Below are positions 1 through 8,756 of a stretch of 64,000 nt of DNA, one piece after another. This DNA comes from Elizabethkingia miricola (GTDB lineage Bacteria > Bacteroidota > Bacteroidia > Flavobacteriales > Weeksellaceae). The first letter of the stretch is position 1. Each line of letters starts with the position of its first letter. The stretch is taken from assembly GCF_001675285.1 (NCBI RefSeq), contig NZ_LSGQ01000030.1, positions 248,001 through 312,000 of the forward strand, given 5' to 3'. The position numbers and the translations under genes are program-made. The notes below the pieces were generated by a model. That model saw only the letters and a program-made list of their open reading frames with translations, was not told the DNA's origin and searched no databases.

Positions 1-2504
1 TTGACGAGGTTGTTTTAGTAGGAAGAAACCTTACACAGGTTGCTAAAGAAAGAAAAACACCTGTTGCAGTTTCCACAATTAAGGCAACGGAAATTCAGGA
101 AAAATTAGGAAACAGAGAGTTTCCTGAAATTATGAAGTCAACTCCATCTGTTTACGTAACAAAAGTAGGTGGTGGATTCGGCGACAGCAGAATTAACATG
201 AGAGGTTTTGATGCTACCAACATTGCGGTAATCATCAATGGACAACCTGTAAATGATATGCAGAGTGGCGCTGTATACTGGTCTAACTGGACTGGTTTAG
301 CAGATATTGCCAGCTCTATCCAGATTCAGAGAGGTCTTGGAGCATCTAAATTTGTTGTTCCTTCTGTAGGAGGAACCATTAACATTGTAACCAAAGCCAC
401 AGATGCTGAACAAAAAGCAATGATAAAAGCTGAGGCAGGTAACGATAACTATTCAAGATTATCGGCCATGTACTCTTCAGGTCTAAAAAACAAATGGGGA
501 ACAACTGTATTACTTTCTCGTTGGCAAGGTGACGGTTACATTAACGGAACAAAAGGAGAAGGTTATTCTTGGTTCTTCTCTGTTGGTTATAAACCAAATG
601 AAAAGCATGCTTTCAACATTATTGCAACAGGAGCCCCACAGGTACACGATACCAGAAGATCTTCTGCAACGGGAGCAAATGTAGCAACACTACGTCAATT
701 AGATACATACGGAAGAAGATACAATCCACAAACAGGGATACTAAACGGATCACAGTTCAATCTAGCACCTAACTTCTATCACAAACCAATTGCTTCACTT
801 AACTGGGACTGGACTATCAATGATGCTTTAAAGCTTTCAACTGTAGTTTACGCTTCATGGGGCCGCGGTGGTGGTGGTACCGGATTAAATGGTACAATCA
901 AAAATGCTAACAACCAGACCATGAATTTCATGAACTATGGTCCGGGTGGAGATGGTACAATCAACTGGGATATGATCTACCGCTACAACAGAGGTGGTTC
1001 GGTAACCGATTACAACGGAAATACATTCCAGAAAGGAACATTTACTGCGCAACCAGGACAACCAACCGATTATAACGGACGATATGTAGCAACGTTGAAT
1101 GGTACAAGTGGTATTGTAAGAAAGCAAAGTATCAATGCACACGATTGGTATGGCGCTATTGCTGACCTTAACTACAAGAAAAACAACTGGACTTTCAACG
1201 GAGGGATTGATCTAAAAACTTATAAAGGAGCTCTTTACGACATCGTTACTGACATGTTAGGTTCTGATGCATTTTTTGTAAAAAGTACAGTTAATTCACC
1301 AAATGGATATTTTATCAATAAAATAGTAAAACCGGAAGCAATCACAAACCTTAATAATGCCCAAAAGGTATCCATATACAACGAAGGATTGGTAAGATGG
1401 GCTGGAGCATACGGAATGGTTGAGTATTCTGATGAAAAACTAAGTGCATCACTTCAAGGTTCCGTTTCCAAGCAGTACTACAAGCGAAGAGATTACATGT
1501 TGTACACTCCGGAAAACCAGGAAACAAAATGGTATAACAAAACAGGTTATATTGTAAAAGGAGGAGCAAACTATAACATTGATCAACATCATAATGTATT
1601 CTTCAATACAGGCGTTATTTCCAGACAACCATTGTTCAGTGCTTTATTCCCGACTAACCAGAATGTCTACAAAGATGTAAAGAATGAGAGAATTTTCTCA
1701 ATAGAACTAGGTTATGGATTCAAATCCCGTTATGTAGATGTTAATATTAATGCTTACAGAACACAGTGGGATGACAGATTTATTACAAGAACATTCAATG
1801 CCACTGCTGGAGATGTTGCAAATTTCTCTCAGCTACAGTTAGGAAATACTTATTTCTACAATGCTTTAAATGTAGGACAACTTCACCAGGGAGTTGAATT
1901 AGAGGCTAAAGCAAGACCATTCTCTAACCTTAGACTTAGAGGTATGCTTTCTGTTGGTAACTGGAAGTACAAAGGAAATGCAAACTTCAACATCATCGAT
2001 GTCCTAAGCAACCAGGAAGTTCCGGGAGCAACAGGAACAATAAACATCAAAGATCTAAAAGTTGGTGATGCTGCACAAACTACAGCAAGTATCGGAGCTG
2101 ACTATAACATCACCAAAGCATTTAGTATCGATGCAAACTGGGAATATTATGACAAATTATATGCTCAGTTTAATCCGATTAACTTCCTTACAGCAGCTGC
2201 AAGAGACAAAGGCGTTGTAAAATTACCAAGCTATAATTTATTCGATGTAGGCGCTGCTTACAAATTCACAATTGATCAGAAAAGATCTTTAACTTTAAGA
2301 GTTAATGTATACAACTTATTCAATAAGTACTACATTTCCGAACTAAGCTCAAACATCTACACGAGTGACAAAATTGCAAGTGGTCCGGATGCAGGTAAAA
2401 CATATCAGGAAGCAGGAAGAGTATATCAAGGTGTTGCAGATGGCAATACAGGATTCTTAGGTTTCGGAAGAACCTGGTCAGCCGCGGCTACTTTCAGATT
2501 CTAA
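1..2504 (+). CDS. TonB-dependent outer membrane receptor, 5'-truncated by window edge
   Basis: The frame is open from base 3 with no start codon before the window edge, so the gene begins upstream; the first internal ATG at 132 is not the start. The visible N-terminal part is a TonB plug domain (DEVVLVGRNLTQ, then MKSTPSVYV and the INMRGFD motif), followed by a large barrel that ends in the aromatic strand TFRF typical of outer membrane proteins. Family members import large substrates across the outer membrane with TonB-ExbBD energy. The substrate cannot be told from this part. The carboxypeptidase-like domain and signal peptide usual in Bacteroidota receptors would lie outside the window. 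A strong terminator follows. Confidence 0.93.
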   Translation, partial: DEVVLVGRNLTQVAKERKTPVAVSTIKATEIQEKLGNREFPEIMKSTPSVYVTKVGGGFGDSRINMRGFDATNIAVIINGQPVNDMQSGAVYWSNWTGLADIASSIQIQRGLGASKFVVPSVGGTINIVTKATDAEQKAMIKAEAGNDNYSRLSAMYSSGLKNKWGTTVLLSRWQGDGYINGTKGEGYSWFFSVGYKPNEKHAFNIIATGAPQVHDTRRSSATGANVATLRQLDTYGRRYNPQTGILNGSQFNLAPNFYHKPIASLNWDWTINDALKLSTVVYASWGRGGGGTGLNGTIKNANNQTMNFMNYGPGGDGTINWDMIYRYNRGGSVTDYNGNTFQKGTFTAQPGQPTDYNGRYVATLNGTSGIVRKQSINAHDWYGAIADLNYKKNNWTFNGGIDLKTYKGALYDIVTDMLGSDAFFVKSTVNSPNGYFINKIVKPEAITNLNNAQKVSIYNEGLVRWAGAYGMVEYSDEKLSASLQGSVSKQYYKRRDYMLYTPENQETKWYNKTGYIVKGGANYNIDQHHNVFFNTGVISRQPLFSALFPTNQNVYKDVKNERIFSIELGYGFKSRYVDVNINAYRTQWDDRFITRTFNATAGDVANFSQLQLGNTYFYNALNVGQLHQGVELEAKARPFSNLRLRGMLSVGNWKYKGNANFNIIDVLSNQEVPGATGTINIKDLKVGDAAQTTASIGADYNITKAFSIDANWEYYDKLYAQFNPINFLTAAARDKGVVKLPSYNLFDVGAAYKFTIDQKRSLTLRVNVYNLFNKYYISELSSNIYTSDKIASGPDAGKTYQEAGRVYQGVADGNTGFLGFGRTWSAAATFRF

Positions 2505-2540
2505 CATTGGTTAAAAATCATCTGAATGATAATCAATTAA

Positions 2541-2566
2541 ACCCGCCAATCTCGGCGGGTTTTGTT
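2541..2566 (+). terminator. Rho-independent terminator after the first receptor
   Basis: A perfect CCCGCC/GGCGGG stem with a six-base loop is followed by TTTTGTT, 37 bases after the receptor stop codon. Confidence 0.9.
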
Positions 2567-2573
2567 ATATTTG
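2566..2573 (+). promoter_or_regulatory. Candidate -7 box TATATTTG
   Basis: This matches the Bacteroidota sigma consensus TAnnTTTG and lies 21 bases before the ATG of the small membrane protein. No clear -33 TTG is visible, so the call rests on the -7 box and its position just after a terminator. Confidence 0.4.
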
Positions 2574-2593
2574 TTCACATTTAAATTTAGATT

Positions 2594-3034
2594 ATGCACA
2601 ATATTTTTTTACAAGCGCACAGAGGCTTCGCTTATCTGGAGTTACTATTAGTCGCTCTTTTTATCATTGCATTGCTTACAGTGATACTTGGATATTCCGG
2701 TAAAGTTTCCAAATTACTGAGAAAATCAACTCTATTCGTAATGATCTTCTTCCACATCCAGTTTCTTATCGGTATTATTATGCTTGTAGGAACATCCGGT
2801 TTTATGGATACAATCAAAGCAATGGGTATGGGCGGACTTATGAAAAATTCAGCTCTAAGATTCACCTATATAGAGCATCCTTTCTCTATGCTTATTGCTG
2901 CTGTACTAATGACAATTCTGAATAAGAAACTTAAAACAAACGACACAATCTCTATGGGAATGGTCGTATTAGCTGTCCTTGCAATTGCACTTTTCGCATT
3001 TGCTTTGCCATGGGCAAAATTAATGGGAGCTTAA
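2594..3034 (+). CDS. Small four-helix membrane protein (cytochrome b-like)
   Basis: The 146-residue protein has four hydrophobic segments at roughly residues 15-35, 45-65, 90-108 and 118-140, and starts MHNIFLQAHRGFAYLEL. Histidines occur at residues 2 and 9 and in the loops (FFHIQF, YIEHPF). Similar short flavobacterial membrane proteins are often labelled cytochrome b, and the histidines could be haem ligands, but I see no decisive motif. It is transcribed alone between a terminator and the asd promoter. The function is unknown. Confidence 0.75.
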   Translation: MHNIFLQAHRGFAYLELLLVALFIIALLTVILGYSGKVSKLLRKSTLFVMIFFHIQFLIGIIMLVGTSGFMDTIKAMGMGGLMKNSALRFTYIEHPFSMLIAAVLMTILNKKLKTNDTISMGMVVLAVLAIALFAFALPWAKLMGA

Positions 3035-3061
3035 CTATAACTTATCAGCAGCAAAGAATGC

Positions 3062-3080
3062 CGATAGCTAAAAACTATCG
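3062..3080 (+). terminator. Possible weak terminator hairpin
   Basis: CGATAG and CTATCG flank a seven-base A-rich loop 28 bases after the small membrane protein. There is no clean T-run after it, so it may be only an RNA-stabilising hairpin. Confidence 0.35.
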
Positions 3081-3121
3081 CCTATTTACTGTTATATATT
3101 AAGTATTAAGCTTTTATTTCT

Positions 3122-3129
3122 TAATTTTG
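3122..3129 (+). promoter_or_regulatory. Candidate -7 box TAATTTTG for asd
   Basis: It matches TAnnTTTG and lies 32 bases upstream of the asd ATG. No clear -33 element is seen. Confidence 0.4.
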
Positions 3130-3161
3130 ACAATTATTTAACCAATATATCATACTTTAAA

Positions 3162-4151
3162 ATGAAAATCGCTGTTGTCGGCGCAACCGGGATGGTTGGC
3201 CAGGTTATGCTGAAAGTTTTGGAAGAGAGAAATCTTCCGATAACTGAATTGATTCCTGTAGCATCTGAAAGATCTGTAGGAAAGAAAATTACTTTCAAAG
3301 GTCAGGAATATGCTATTGTAAGCATGCAGGAAGCTATTGACCGAAAACCTGAGATCGCTCTGTTTTCTGCAGGGGGAGAAACATCCAAACAGTTTGCACC
3401 TAAGTTTGCTGAAGCAGGCACAACAGTAATTGATAATTCTTCCGCATGGAGAATGGAAGTTGATAAAAAATTAGTTGTTCCGGAAATCAATGCTAATGTA
3501 TTGACTAAAGAAGATAAGATTATCGCTAATCCTAACTGTTCTACAATTCAGTTAGTAATGGTATTGGCTCCTCTGAATAAAAAGTACGATATCAGAAGAG
3601 TTATTGTATCTACTTACCAATCTGTAACAGGAACTGGTAAAGATGCTGTAGATCAGTTAAATGCTGAAATTAAAGGCGAAACCCCACAAATGGTTTATCC
3701 ATATCAGATTTTCAAAAATGCTTTACCTCATTGTGATGTATTTGCAGATGATGATTACACAAAGGAGGAAATCAAATTAATGAAAGAGCCTAAGAAAATT
3801 ATGGGCGACGATACTTTCAGCCTTACAGCTACTGCAGTAAGAGTACCAGTACAAGGCGGGCACTCTGAAAGCGTAAATATCGAGTTCGAAAATGAATTCG
3901 ATCTTCAGGAAGTTCGTCAGATCCTTTCAGAAACTCCGGGAGTTATTGTATTAGACGATGTACAAAACAAAGTTTACCCAATGCCATTGGAAGCTGAAGG
4001 AAAGGATGAAGTTTTCGTAGGAAGAATCAGAAGAGATCTTTCTCAGCCTAAAACGCTAAACCTTTGGATTGTTGCAGACAATCTCAGAAAAGGCGCAGCT
4101 ACCAACGCTGTACAGATTGCAGAGTATCTGGTGGCAAACGAGCTAGTATAA
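3162..4151 (+). CDS. asd: Aspartate-semialdehyde dehydrogenase
   Basis: The enzyme reduces aspartyl phosphate to aspartate semialdehyde with NADPH, the branch point to lysine/diaminopimelate, threonine and methionine. The N-terminus KIAVVGATGMVGQVMLKVL is the NADP-binding Rossmann motif. The active-site cysteine is in ANPNCSTIQLV near residue 127, and VPVQGGHSESVNIEFE carries the substrate-binding and histidine motif. The length of 329 residues is normal. The gene has its own candidate promoter and is followed by a terminator, so it is probably monocistronic. Confidence 0.97.
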   Translation: MKIAVVGATGMVGQVMLKVLEERNLPITELIPVASERSVGKKITFKGQEYAIVSMQEAIDRKPEIALFSAGGETSKQFAPKFAEAGTTVIDNSSAWRMEVDKKLVVPEINANVLTKEDKIIANPNCSTIQLVMVLAPLNKKYDIRRVIVSTYQSVTGTGKDAVDQLNAEIKGETPQMVYPYQIFKNALPHCDVFADDDYTKEEIKLMKEPKKIMGDDTFSLTATAVRVPVQGGHSESVNIEFENEFDLQEVRQILSETPGVIVLDDVQNKVYPMPLEAEGKDEVFVGRIRRDLSQPKTLNLWIVADNLRKGAATNAVQIAEYLVANELV

Positions 4152-4161
4152 AATAAAAACC

Positions 4162-4190
4162 AAGGCATCTTCTAAAGATGCCTTATTTTT
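4162..4190 (+). terminator. Rho-independent terminator after asd
   Basis: AAGGCATCT and AGATGCCTT form a perfect stem followed by ATTTTT, 10 bases after the asd stop codon. Confidence 0.9.
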
Positions 4191-4223
4191 GCAATATATT
4201 TTTCACAACAATATATCAAATTG

Positions 4224-5222
4224 ATGAAAGAGGAGACAGTCAATAAAGATATTAGTAAGCTTGCTTTTCAGCGGGCTATTGCTTTTGCCGGAATCATACT
4301 ATTCATAGGCAAACTAGTTGCCTGGCAACTAACAAATTCGGACGCCGTATTTTCCGATGCAATGGAAAGTATAGTTAATATTGTGAGTGCATTTTTAGGC
4401 CTCTACTCTCTATACTTAGCAGCAAAGCCAAAGGATAAAGAACATCCTTACGGACATGGAAAGGTAGAATTTATAACCTCCGGTGTAGAGGGATTACTCA
4501 TCATTATTGCCGGTATATTAATTATCGTCCAATCCAGTAACAGTTTGATTAAAGGAAATCATGTAAAGGATCTCGATTGGGGAATTATCATAGTACTTAT
4601 AACCGGGCTTATCAACTATGGACTTGGCTGGTATTCCCTGATAAAAGGAAAAAGAGAAAATTCTCTGGTACTTATTGCTTCCGGGAAACATTTACAATCC
4701 GATACAATTACAACACTAGGAGTTGTGATAAGTTTAGTTATTGTACACTTTACGCACTGGTATTGGATCGATAGCGTTGTAGCACTAATATTCGGATCTT
4801 ATATTATTTTCATTGGCTATCAGATTGTTCGTAAAGCACTAAGCGGAATTATGGATGAAACCGATGATAAACTTTTAAAAGAAATCACTGCAATATTACT
4901 AGCCAACCGTCAGCCACAATGGATAGATATTCACAATATGAAAATTCAGCAATACGGAGCTAACCTTCATATCGATGCTCATATTACTCTGCCGTGGTAC
5001 TACAGTTTAAGAGAGGCTCACAGCGAAATGGAAAAGGTACTCATCTTACTTGCCAAAAATCTGGATCGACAAATAGAATTCAATTTCCATATGGACGATT
5101 GTAAGCCTATCTCCTGCTCTGTATGCCAGATGAGCAATTGCCCCGTTCGGGAATTTCCATTTGAGAAGAAAATAGAATGGACTATTAAAAACATCAGTCA
5201 GGTACAAAAGCATACCGTCTAA
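4224..5222 (+). CDS. Cation diffusion facilitator (CDF) family metal exporter with Cys-rich tail
   Basis: Six membrane segments fill roughly residues 18-215 and a cytoplasmic domain follows. Family hallmarks are FSDAMESIVN in helix 2, the HPYGHGKVE loop motif, and HLQSD (His-x3-Asp) in helix 5. The protein should export a divalent cation such as Zn, Fe or Co by proton antiport. The helix-2 site reads E/N rather than H/D or D/D. The C-terminus carries four cysteines in CKPISCSVCQMSNC, a possible metal-sensing site. Translation could start at TTG 4221, but the ATG at 4224 is the better start. The specific metal is not known. Confidence 0.92.
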   Translation: MKEETVNKDISKLAFQRAIAFAGIILFIGKLVAWQLTNSDAVFSDAMESIVNIVSAFLGLYSLYLAAKPKDKEHPYGHGKVEFITSGVEGLLIIIAGILIIVQSSNSLIKGNHVKDLDWGIIIVLITGLINYGLGWYSLIKGKRENSLVLIASGKHLQSDTITTLGVVISLVIVHFTHWYWIDSVVALIFGSYIIFIGYQIVRKALSGIMDETDDKLLKEITAILLANRQPQWIDIHNMKIQQYGANLHIDAHITLPWYYSLREAHSEMEKVLILLAKNLDRQIEFNFHMDDCKPISCSVCQMSNCPVREFPFEKKIEWTIKNISQVQKHTV

Positions 5223-5299
5223 ACCAATAACAAAAGTTTTTAAAATATTATTTAATACATCTATATCGCTCTGCTTCCGCTTCTATAAATATCATTTAG

Positions 5300-5307
5300 T
5301 ATATTTG
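5300..5307 (+). promoter_or_regulatory. Candidate -7 box TATATTTG for the amgK-rapZC-murU operon
   Basis: It matches TAnnTTTG and lies 15 bases before the ATG. An AAGGAG sequence follows directly, so the untranslated leader would be very short. Confidence 0.45.
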
Positions 5308-5322
5308 TAAGGAGATCAGACT

Positions 5323-6342
5323 ATGCGAGAAGAACTATTTCAGAAATTTTTAAAAGATTACTTTGGACATTCGGACTTTACAATAACCCCTCTACAACAG
5401 AGTGGCTCTGCCCGCCAGAATCTAATTATTGAAACATCTGACAATAAGTATATCCTTACTTTCAACGAAAAAATTGATGAGAATGAGAGTTTCTTCTATC
5501 TGACAAATGCTTTTTACAATTTGCAGCTTCACGTACCTGAAATTTATACAATCAACGCTGAAAGAAATCTTTATCTTCAACAATATGTTGGCTCCAATAC
5601 TTTATCCGAAGTTATTACAAAAGAAGGACAAAGCGAAAGAGTAAAAAATTTAGTTGGTAAGACAATTAAAGCATTAAGTAATTTTCAACAGAAAACATCG
5701 GGAAATATAGACTTCTCAAACGCTTACGAATATGAGGCATATGATAGTTTTCCTGTAACCCATGATCTTTATTACTTCAAAAACTTTCTGATAGATACAC
5801 TAGAAATAGACTATCATAAAGGAAAAATATTAAAGGAGTTCCAACACATTTCTGACAAAGTTCAGTCACTTCAGCCACACACGGTTATGATGCGGGATTT
5901 CCAGGCCAGGAATATTATGGTAGATGATCAGGACGAAATTTATTTTATCGATTACCAGGCAGCAATGTTGGGGCCTGCTACTTATGACCTTGTTTCGTTT
6001 CTTTTTCAGGCCAAAGCAAACTTTTCTAAAGAATGGAAAAATGAGTTTCTTTCCGAGTATTTGGTTTTGAACAAAGATTCCTTTTCAGAAGATTCTTTCA
6101 AAGAAGCCGTAAACTACTGCAAACTCATGCGCTTTCTTCAGGTATTAGGGGCATATGGCTTCCGTGGACTTATTCAACGGAAAAAACACTTTATTGAGAG
6201 TCTTAATCAGGGCATAAAAAATATTAATGAACTGAAGGAGCAATGGGCAGAAATCAATAATTATCCCGAGCTCTCAAAAGTAATAACAGAATTACAGTCA
6301 GTCAATACACAACAAAAAGTAAATCAACTTATCAATGGATAA
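5323..6342 (+). CDS. amgK: AmgK-like N-acetylmuramate/N-acetylglucosamine anomeric kinase
   Basis: This is an aminoglycoside-phosphotransferase-fold kinase of 339 residues. The catalytic loop reads MMRDFQARNIMV near residue 190 (Asp base and Asn metal ligand), and the second metal motif is YFIDYQAAMLGPATYDLVSF. The MRDFQxRN plus IDxQ pattern and the adjacent MurU-like gene match AmgK, which phosphorylates MurNAc and GlcNAc at C1 in the anabolic cell-wall recycling route described in Pseudomonas and Tannerella. It overlaps the RapZ-C gene by 8 bases, so the two are probably translationally coupled. A general choline or aminoglycoside kinase is the less likely alternative. Confidence 0.82.
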   Translation: MREELFQKFLKDYFGHSDFTITPLQQSGSARQNLIIETSDNKYILTFNEKIDENESFFYLTNAFYNLQLHVPEIYTINAERNLYLQQYVGSNTLSEVITKEGQSERVKNLVGKTIKALSNFQQKTSGNIDFSNAYEYEAYDSFPVTHDLYYFKNFLIDTLEIDYHKGKILKEFQHISDKVQSLQPHTVMMRDFQARNIMVDDQDEIYFIDYQAAMLGPATYDLVSFLFQAKANFSKEWKNEFLSEYLVLNKDSFSEDSFKEAVNYCKLMRFLQVLGAYGFRGLIQRKKHFIESLNQGIKNINELKEQWAEINNYPELSKVITELQSVNTQQKVNQLING

Positions 6343-6745
6343 TAAATTAACTATAAAAGTACATAGTTTTTCATATAAAAAGGGAGGTATCCCGAAAGAC
6401 AATTCCGGCAACGGAGGTGGTTTCGTATTCGATTGCCGCGGAATACTAAATCCGGGTAGAATTGAAGAATACAAACAACAAACCGGAAACGATATCTCTG
6501 TACAGGAATATTTAGAAGAAAAAACCAAGATTCAGGATTTTCTGAATTCAGTTTTCAGCATTGTTTCTATTAATATCGATGATTACCTGGCACGTGGATT
6601 TGAGAATCTGCAGATAAACTTCGGTTGTACTGGCGGACAGCACAGATCTGTATATTCGGCTATAAAAACAGCTGCATTTATACGTGAGAAATACCCACAG
6701 GCAAACGTTATCCTGCATCATGATGAGCAACCTCAATTGAACTAA
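6335..6745 (+). CDS. Stand-alone RapZ C-terminal domain protein
   Basis: The 136-residue protein corresponds to the C-terminal half of RapZ and lacks the P-loop kinase domain. Seen motifs are FSYKKGGIP, FVFDCRGILNPGR, and the anion-binding loop GCTGGQHRSVYSA near residue 95. In E. coli the RapZ C-domain binds glucosamine-6-phosphate and presents small RNA to RNase E. Here it lies between an AmgK-like kinase and a MurU-like transferase, overlapping the former by 8 bases, which suggests an amino-sugar-sensing or enzymatic role in the same pathway. That role is inference. Confidence 0.85.
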   Translation: MDNKLTIKVHSFSYKKGGIPKDNSGNGGGFVFDCRGILNPGRIEEYKQQTGNDISVQEYLEEKTKIQDFLNSVFSIVSINIDDYLARGFENLQINFGCTGGQHRSVYSAIKTAAFIREKYPQANVILHHDEQPQLN

Positions 6746-6748
6746 CCT

Positions 6749-7462
6749 ATGAAAGCTTTACTTTTTGCGGCAGGAAAAGGCACACGTCTAAAGCCTTTTA
6801 CGGATGCCCACCCGAAAGCTTTGGCCAAGGTAAACGGAATTACATTATTAGAACGTAACATCAATTACCTGCAGTCTTTTGGCATCAATAATTTTGTAAT
6901 TAACATTCATCATTTCGGAGAACAAATTGTTGATCTCCTGAAAGAAAAAAATAACTTCGGAGCACAGATAGAAATATCCGATGAAAGCGAACAATTATTA
7001 GAAACCGGAGGTGGCTTAATGTTTGCAAAACCTTTTCTGGAAAAGGAAGAATGTTTTCTTATTATGAACGTGGATATCCTAACTGATCTGAATATTACAG
7101 ATCTCATTAACTTCCACAAGGAACACGAAGATTTTGTTACTCTTGCTGTTTCGGACAGAGAAAGTAGCAGAAAATTACTTTTCGACGATTCTATGGTATT
7201 AAAAGGATGGATGAACACCAATACCGGAGAACAAAAGCTTGCAGAATTCAACAAAGGCTTCCGCCCCTTAGCATTCAGCGGAATACATTGTATTAATTCT
7301 CTTATTTTTGATAAAATAAAACGTACCGGAAAATTCTCCATTATGGAAGAATACCTGGACTTTATGATGACAGAGAGAATCAATGGTTACCTTCACGATG
7401 CATATCTTGTAGATGTTGGAAAACCGGAGAGTATTCTGCTGGCGGAAGAATATTTTAAATAA
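6749..7462 (+). CDS. murU: MurU-like N-acetylmuramate-1-phosphate uridylyltransferase
   Basis: The protein is a sugar-1-phosphate nucleotidyltransferase of 237 residues. It starts MKALLFAAGKGTRLKPFTD followed by HPKALAKV, the nucleotide-binding signature. MNVDILTD holds the metal-binding aspartate, and VDVGKPESILLAE near the end matches the family's VDVGTP motif. It starts 3 bases after the RapZ-C gene. With AmgK upstream, the expected reaction is MurNAc-1-P plus UTP to UDP-MurNAc, which bypasses de novo MurA/MurB synthesis and so the fosfomycin target. The substrate is inferred from context; other hexose-1-P substrates cannot be excluded. Confidence 0.83.
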   Translation: MKALLFAAGKGTRLKPFTDAHPKALAKVNGITLLERNINYLQSFGINNFVINIHHFGEQIVDLLKEKNNFGAQIEISDESEQLLETGGGLMFAKPFLEKEECFLIMNVDILTDLNITDLINFHKEHEDFVTLAVSDRESSRKLLFDDSMVLKGWMNTNTGEQKLAEFNKGFRPLAFSGIHCINSLIFDKIKRTGKFSIMEEYLDFMMTERINGYLHDAYLVDVGKPESILLAEEYFK

Positions 7463-7474
7463 AAATGTAGACAC

Positions 7475-8206
7475 ATGAAAAAGAAAGATACACCTAAAAA
7501 TGATATTATTTTAGACGAAAGAGTAAAAGAAAGTTTTCGCCAGAAAAGCTGGGACGAGAAACTGACTAAGGACAGCTGGATGGTTTTTAAAATCATGGCT
7601 GAATTTGTTTCCGGATTTGAAAAGATGACGGAAATAGGTCCATGCGTTTCTATCTTCGGCTCTGCAAGACTGAAAGAAGACCACAAATATTATCAAATGG
7701 CTACTGAAATAGCCGAAAAAATAACCGAATTAGGATTCGGTGTTATCACTGGTGGCGGTCCCGGAATTATGGAGGCAGGAAATCGTGGTGCATATGGGCA
7801 TGGGAAATCTATCGGACTGAATATAGACCTTCCTTTTGAACAGCATTTTAATCCATATATTGACAATGGTTATAATATGGATTACGATTATTTCTTTGTA
7901 AGAAAAGTAATGTTTGTAAAATACTCTCAGGGATTTATCGTTATGCCTGGAGGTTTTGGAACATTAGATGAGCTAATGGAAGCCCTTACTCTTATTCAAA
8001 CTAACAAAATTGGACGATTCCCTATTGTATTGGTAGGAAGCGAGTTCTGGGGAGGCTTAATAGACTGGTTTAAAAGCTCATTACTTAAAAATGGCCTTAT
8101 TTCAGAAGAAGATCTTAATCTTTACAGAATTGTAGACAATGCGGATGACGCTGTTGCCCATATCAAGGCATTCTACGAAAAATATGCAATTAGTGTTAAT
8201 TTTTAG
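7475..8206 (+). CDS. LOG-family Rossmann protein (nucleotide phosphoribohydrolase)
   Basis: The 243-residue protein carries the two LOG motifs: GGGPGIMEAGNRGA near residue 90 and PGGFGTLDELMEAL near residue 155. LOG-family enzymes cleave nucleoside 5'-monophosphates, including cytokinin ribotides, to the free base and ribose-5-phosphate. An N-terminal extension of about 50 residues, rich in charge, precedes the Rossmann core. It starts 12 bases after murU and is probably co-transcribed. The older label lysine decarboxylase is incorrect for this family. Confidence 0.9.
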   Translation: MKKKDTPKNDIILDERVKESFRQKSWDEKLTKDSWMVFKIMAEFVSGFEKMTEIGPCVSIFGSARLKEDHKYYQMATEIAEKITELGFGVITGGGPGIMEAGNRGAYGHGKSIGLNIDLPFEQHFNPYIDNGYNMDYDYFFVRKVMFVKYSQGFIVMPGGFGTLDELMEALTLIQTNKIGRFPIVLVGSEFWGGLIDWFKSSLLKNGLISEEDLNLYRIVDNADDAVAHIKAFYEKYAISVNF

Positions 8207-8265
8207 TTAATTTGTGGCATATATTTTGACTCTTATTATTTGGAAATGAAATTAATTCTTTTAAA

Positions 8266-8733
8266 ATGAAAAAGTTATTAGGAACATTAGGCATATTATC
8301 ATTGCTAATTTTCGCATTTAGTTTTATGGAATTCCATTCTTCTATGACCAAGGTAGATTATAATGAAGCGAACGGAGTTCTGAAGTTCACTACCAAAATG
8401 AACGCTTCAGATTTAGAGCAGGCTCTTAAAATGGATTCTAAAAGCGGAAGTTTTGATAATGCTGCTAAAAATTATGTAAACGCTAACTTTAGTACTAGTG
8501 TAAACGGGGCTCCTGTTAGACTTACATATACCGGAAGCCAGGTAAATGGTGAGGCAGTGTGGGTATATTTCGAGGCTTCAGGCATAGGAAATATAAGTAC
8601 CATAAAGGTTAAAAATACAATACTTCTGAATGAATTTTCTAGCCAGATGAATCTGGTAACTGTTTCTTATAAAGGAAAACAGAAAACAATGACCTTCCAG
8701 AGAGGTAAAGAAGTAAATGAAGCTGCTTTTTAA
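8266..8733 (+). CDS. DUF6702-like exported protein
   Basis: The 155-residue protein starts with a signal-like hydrophobic segment (MKKLLGTLGILSLLIFAF) followed by FHSSMTKVDYNEANGVL. That beta-rich N-terminus with paired strands resembles the flavobacterial DUF6702 family, whose function is not known. It probably ends the operon that starts at the amgK-like gene, or is transcribed alone after the 59-base gap. A terminator follows. Confidence 0.7.
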   Translation: MKKLLGTLGILSLLIFAFSFMEFHSSMTKVDYNEANGVLKFTTKMNASDLEQALKMDSKSGSFDNAAKNYVNANFSTSVNGAPVRLTYTGSQVNGEAVWVYFEASGIGNISTIKVKNTILLNEFSSQMNLVTVSYKGKQKTMTFQRGKEVNEAAF

Positions 8734-8756
8734 AATTACAAAAACAACAAATAATG

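Noticed and set aside
6910-7383. 157-codon open frame antisense to murU
   Set aside because: It is a shadow of a real gene; Ser/Leu-rich composition reflects reverse reading of Glu/Lys-rich codons.
7475-8206. Lysine decarboxylase
   Set aside because: The PGGFGTLDE motif is that of LOG phosphoribohydrolases; the decarboxylase label is a known misannotation of the family.
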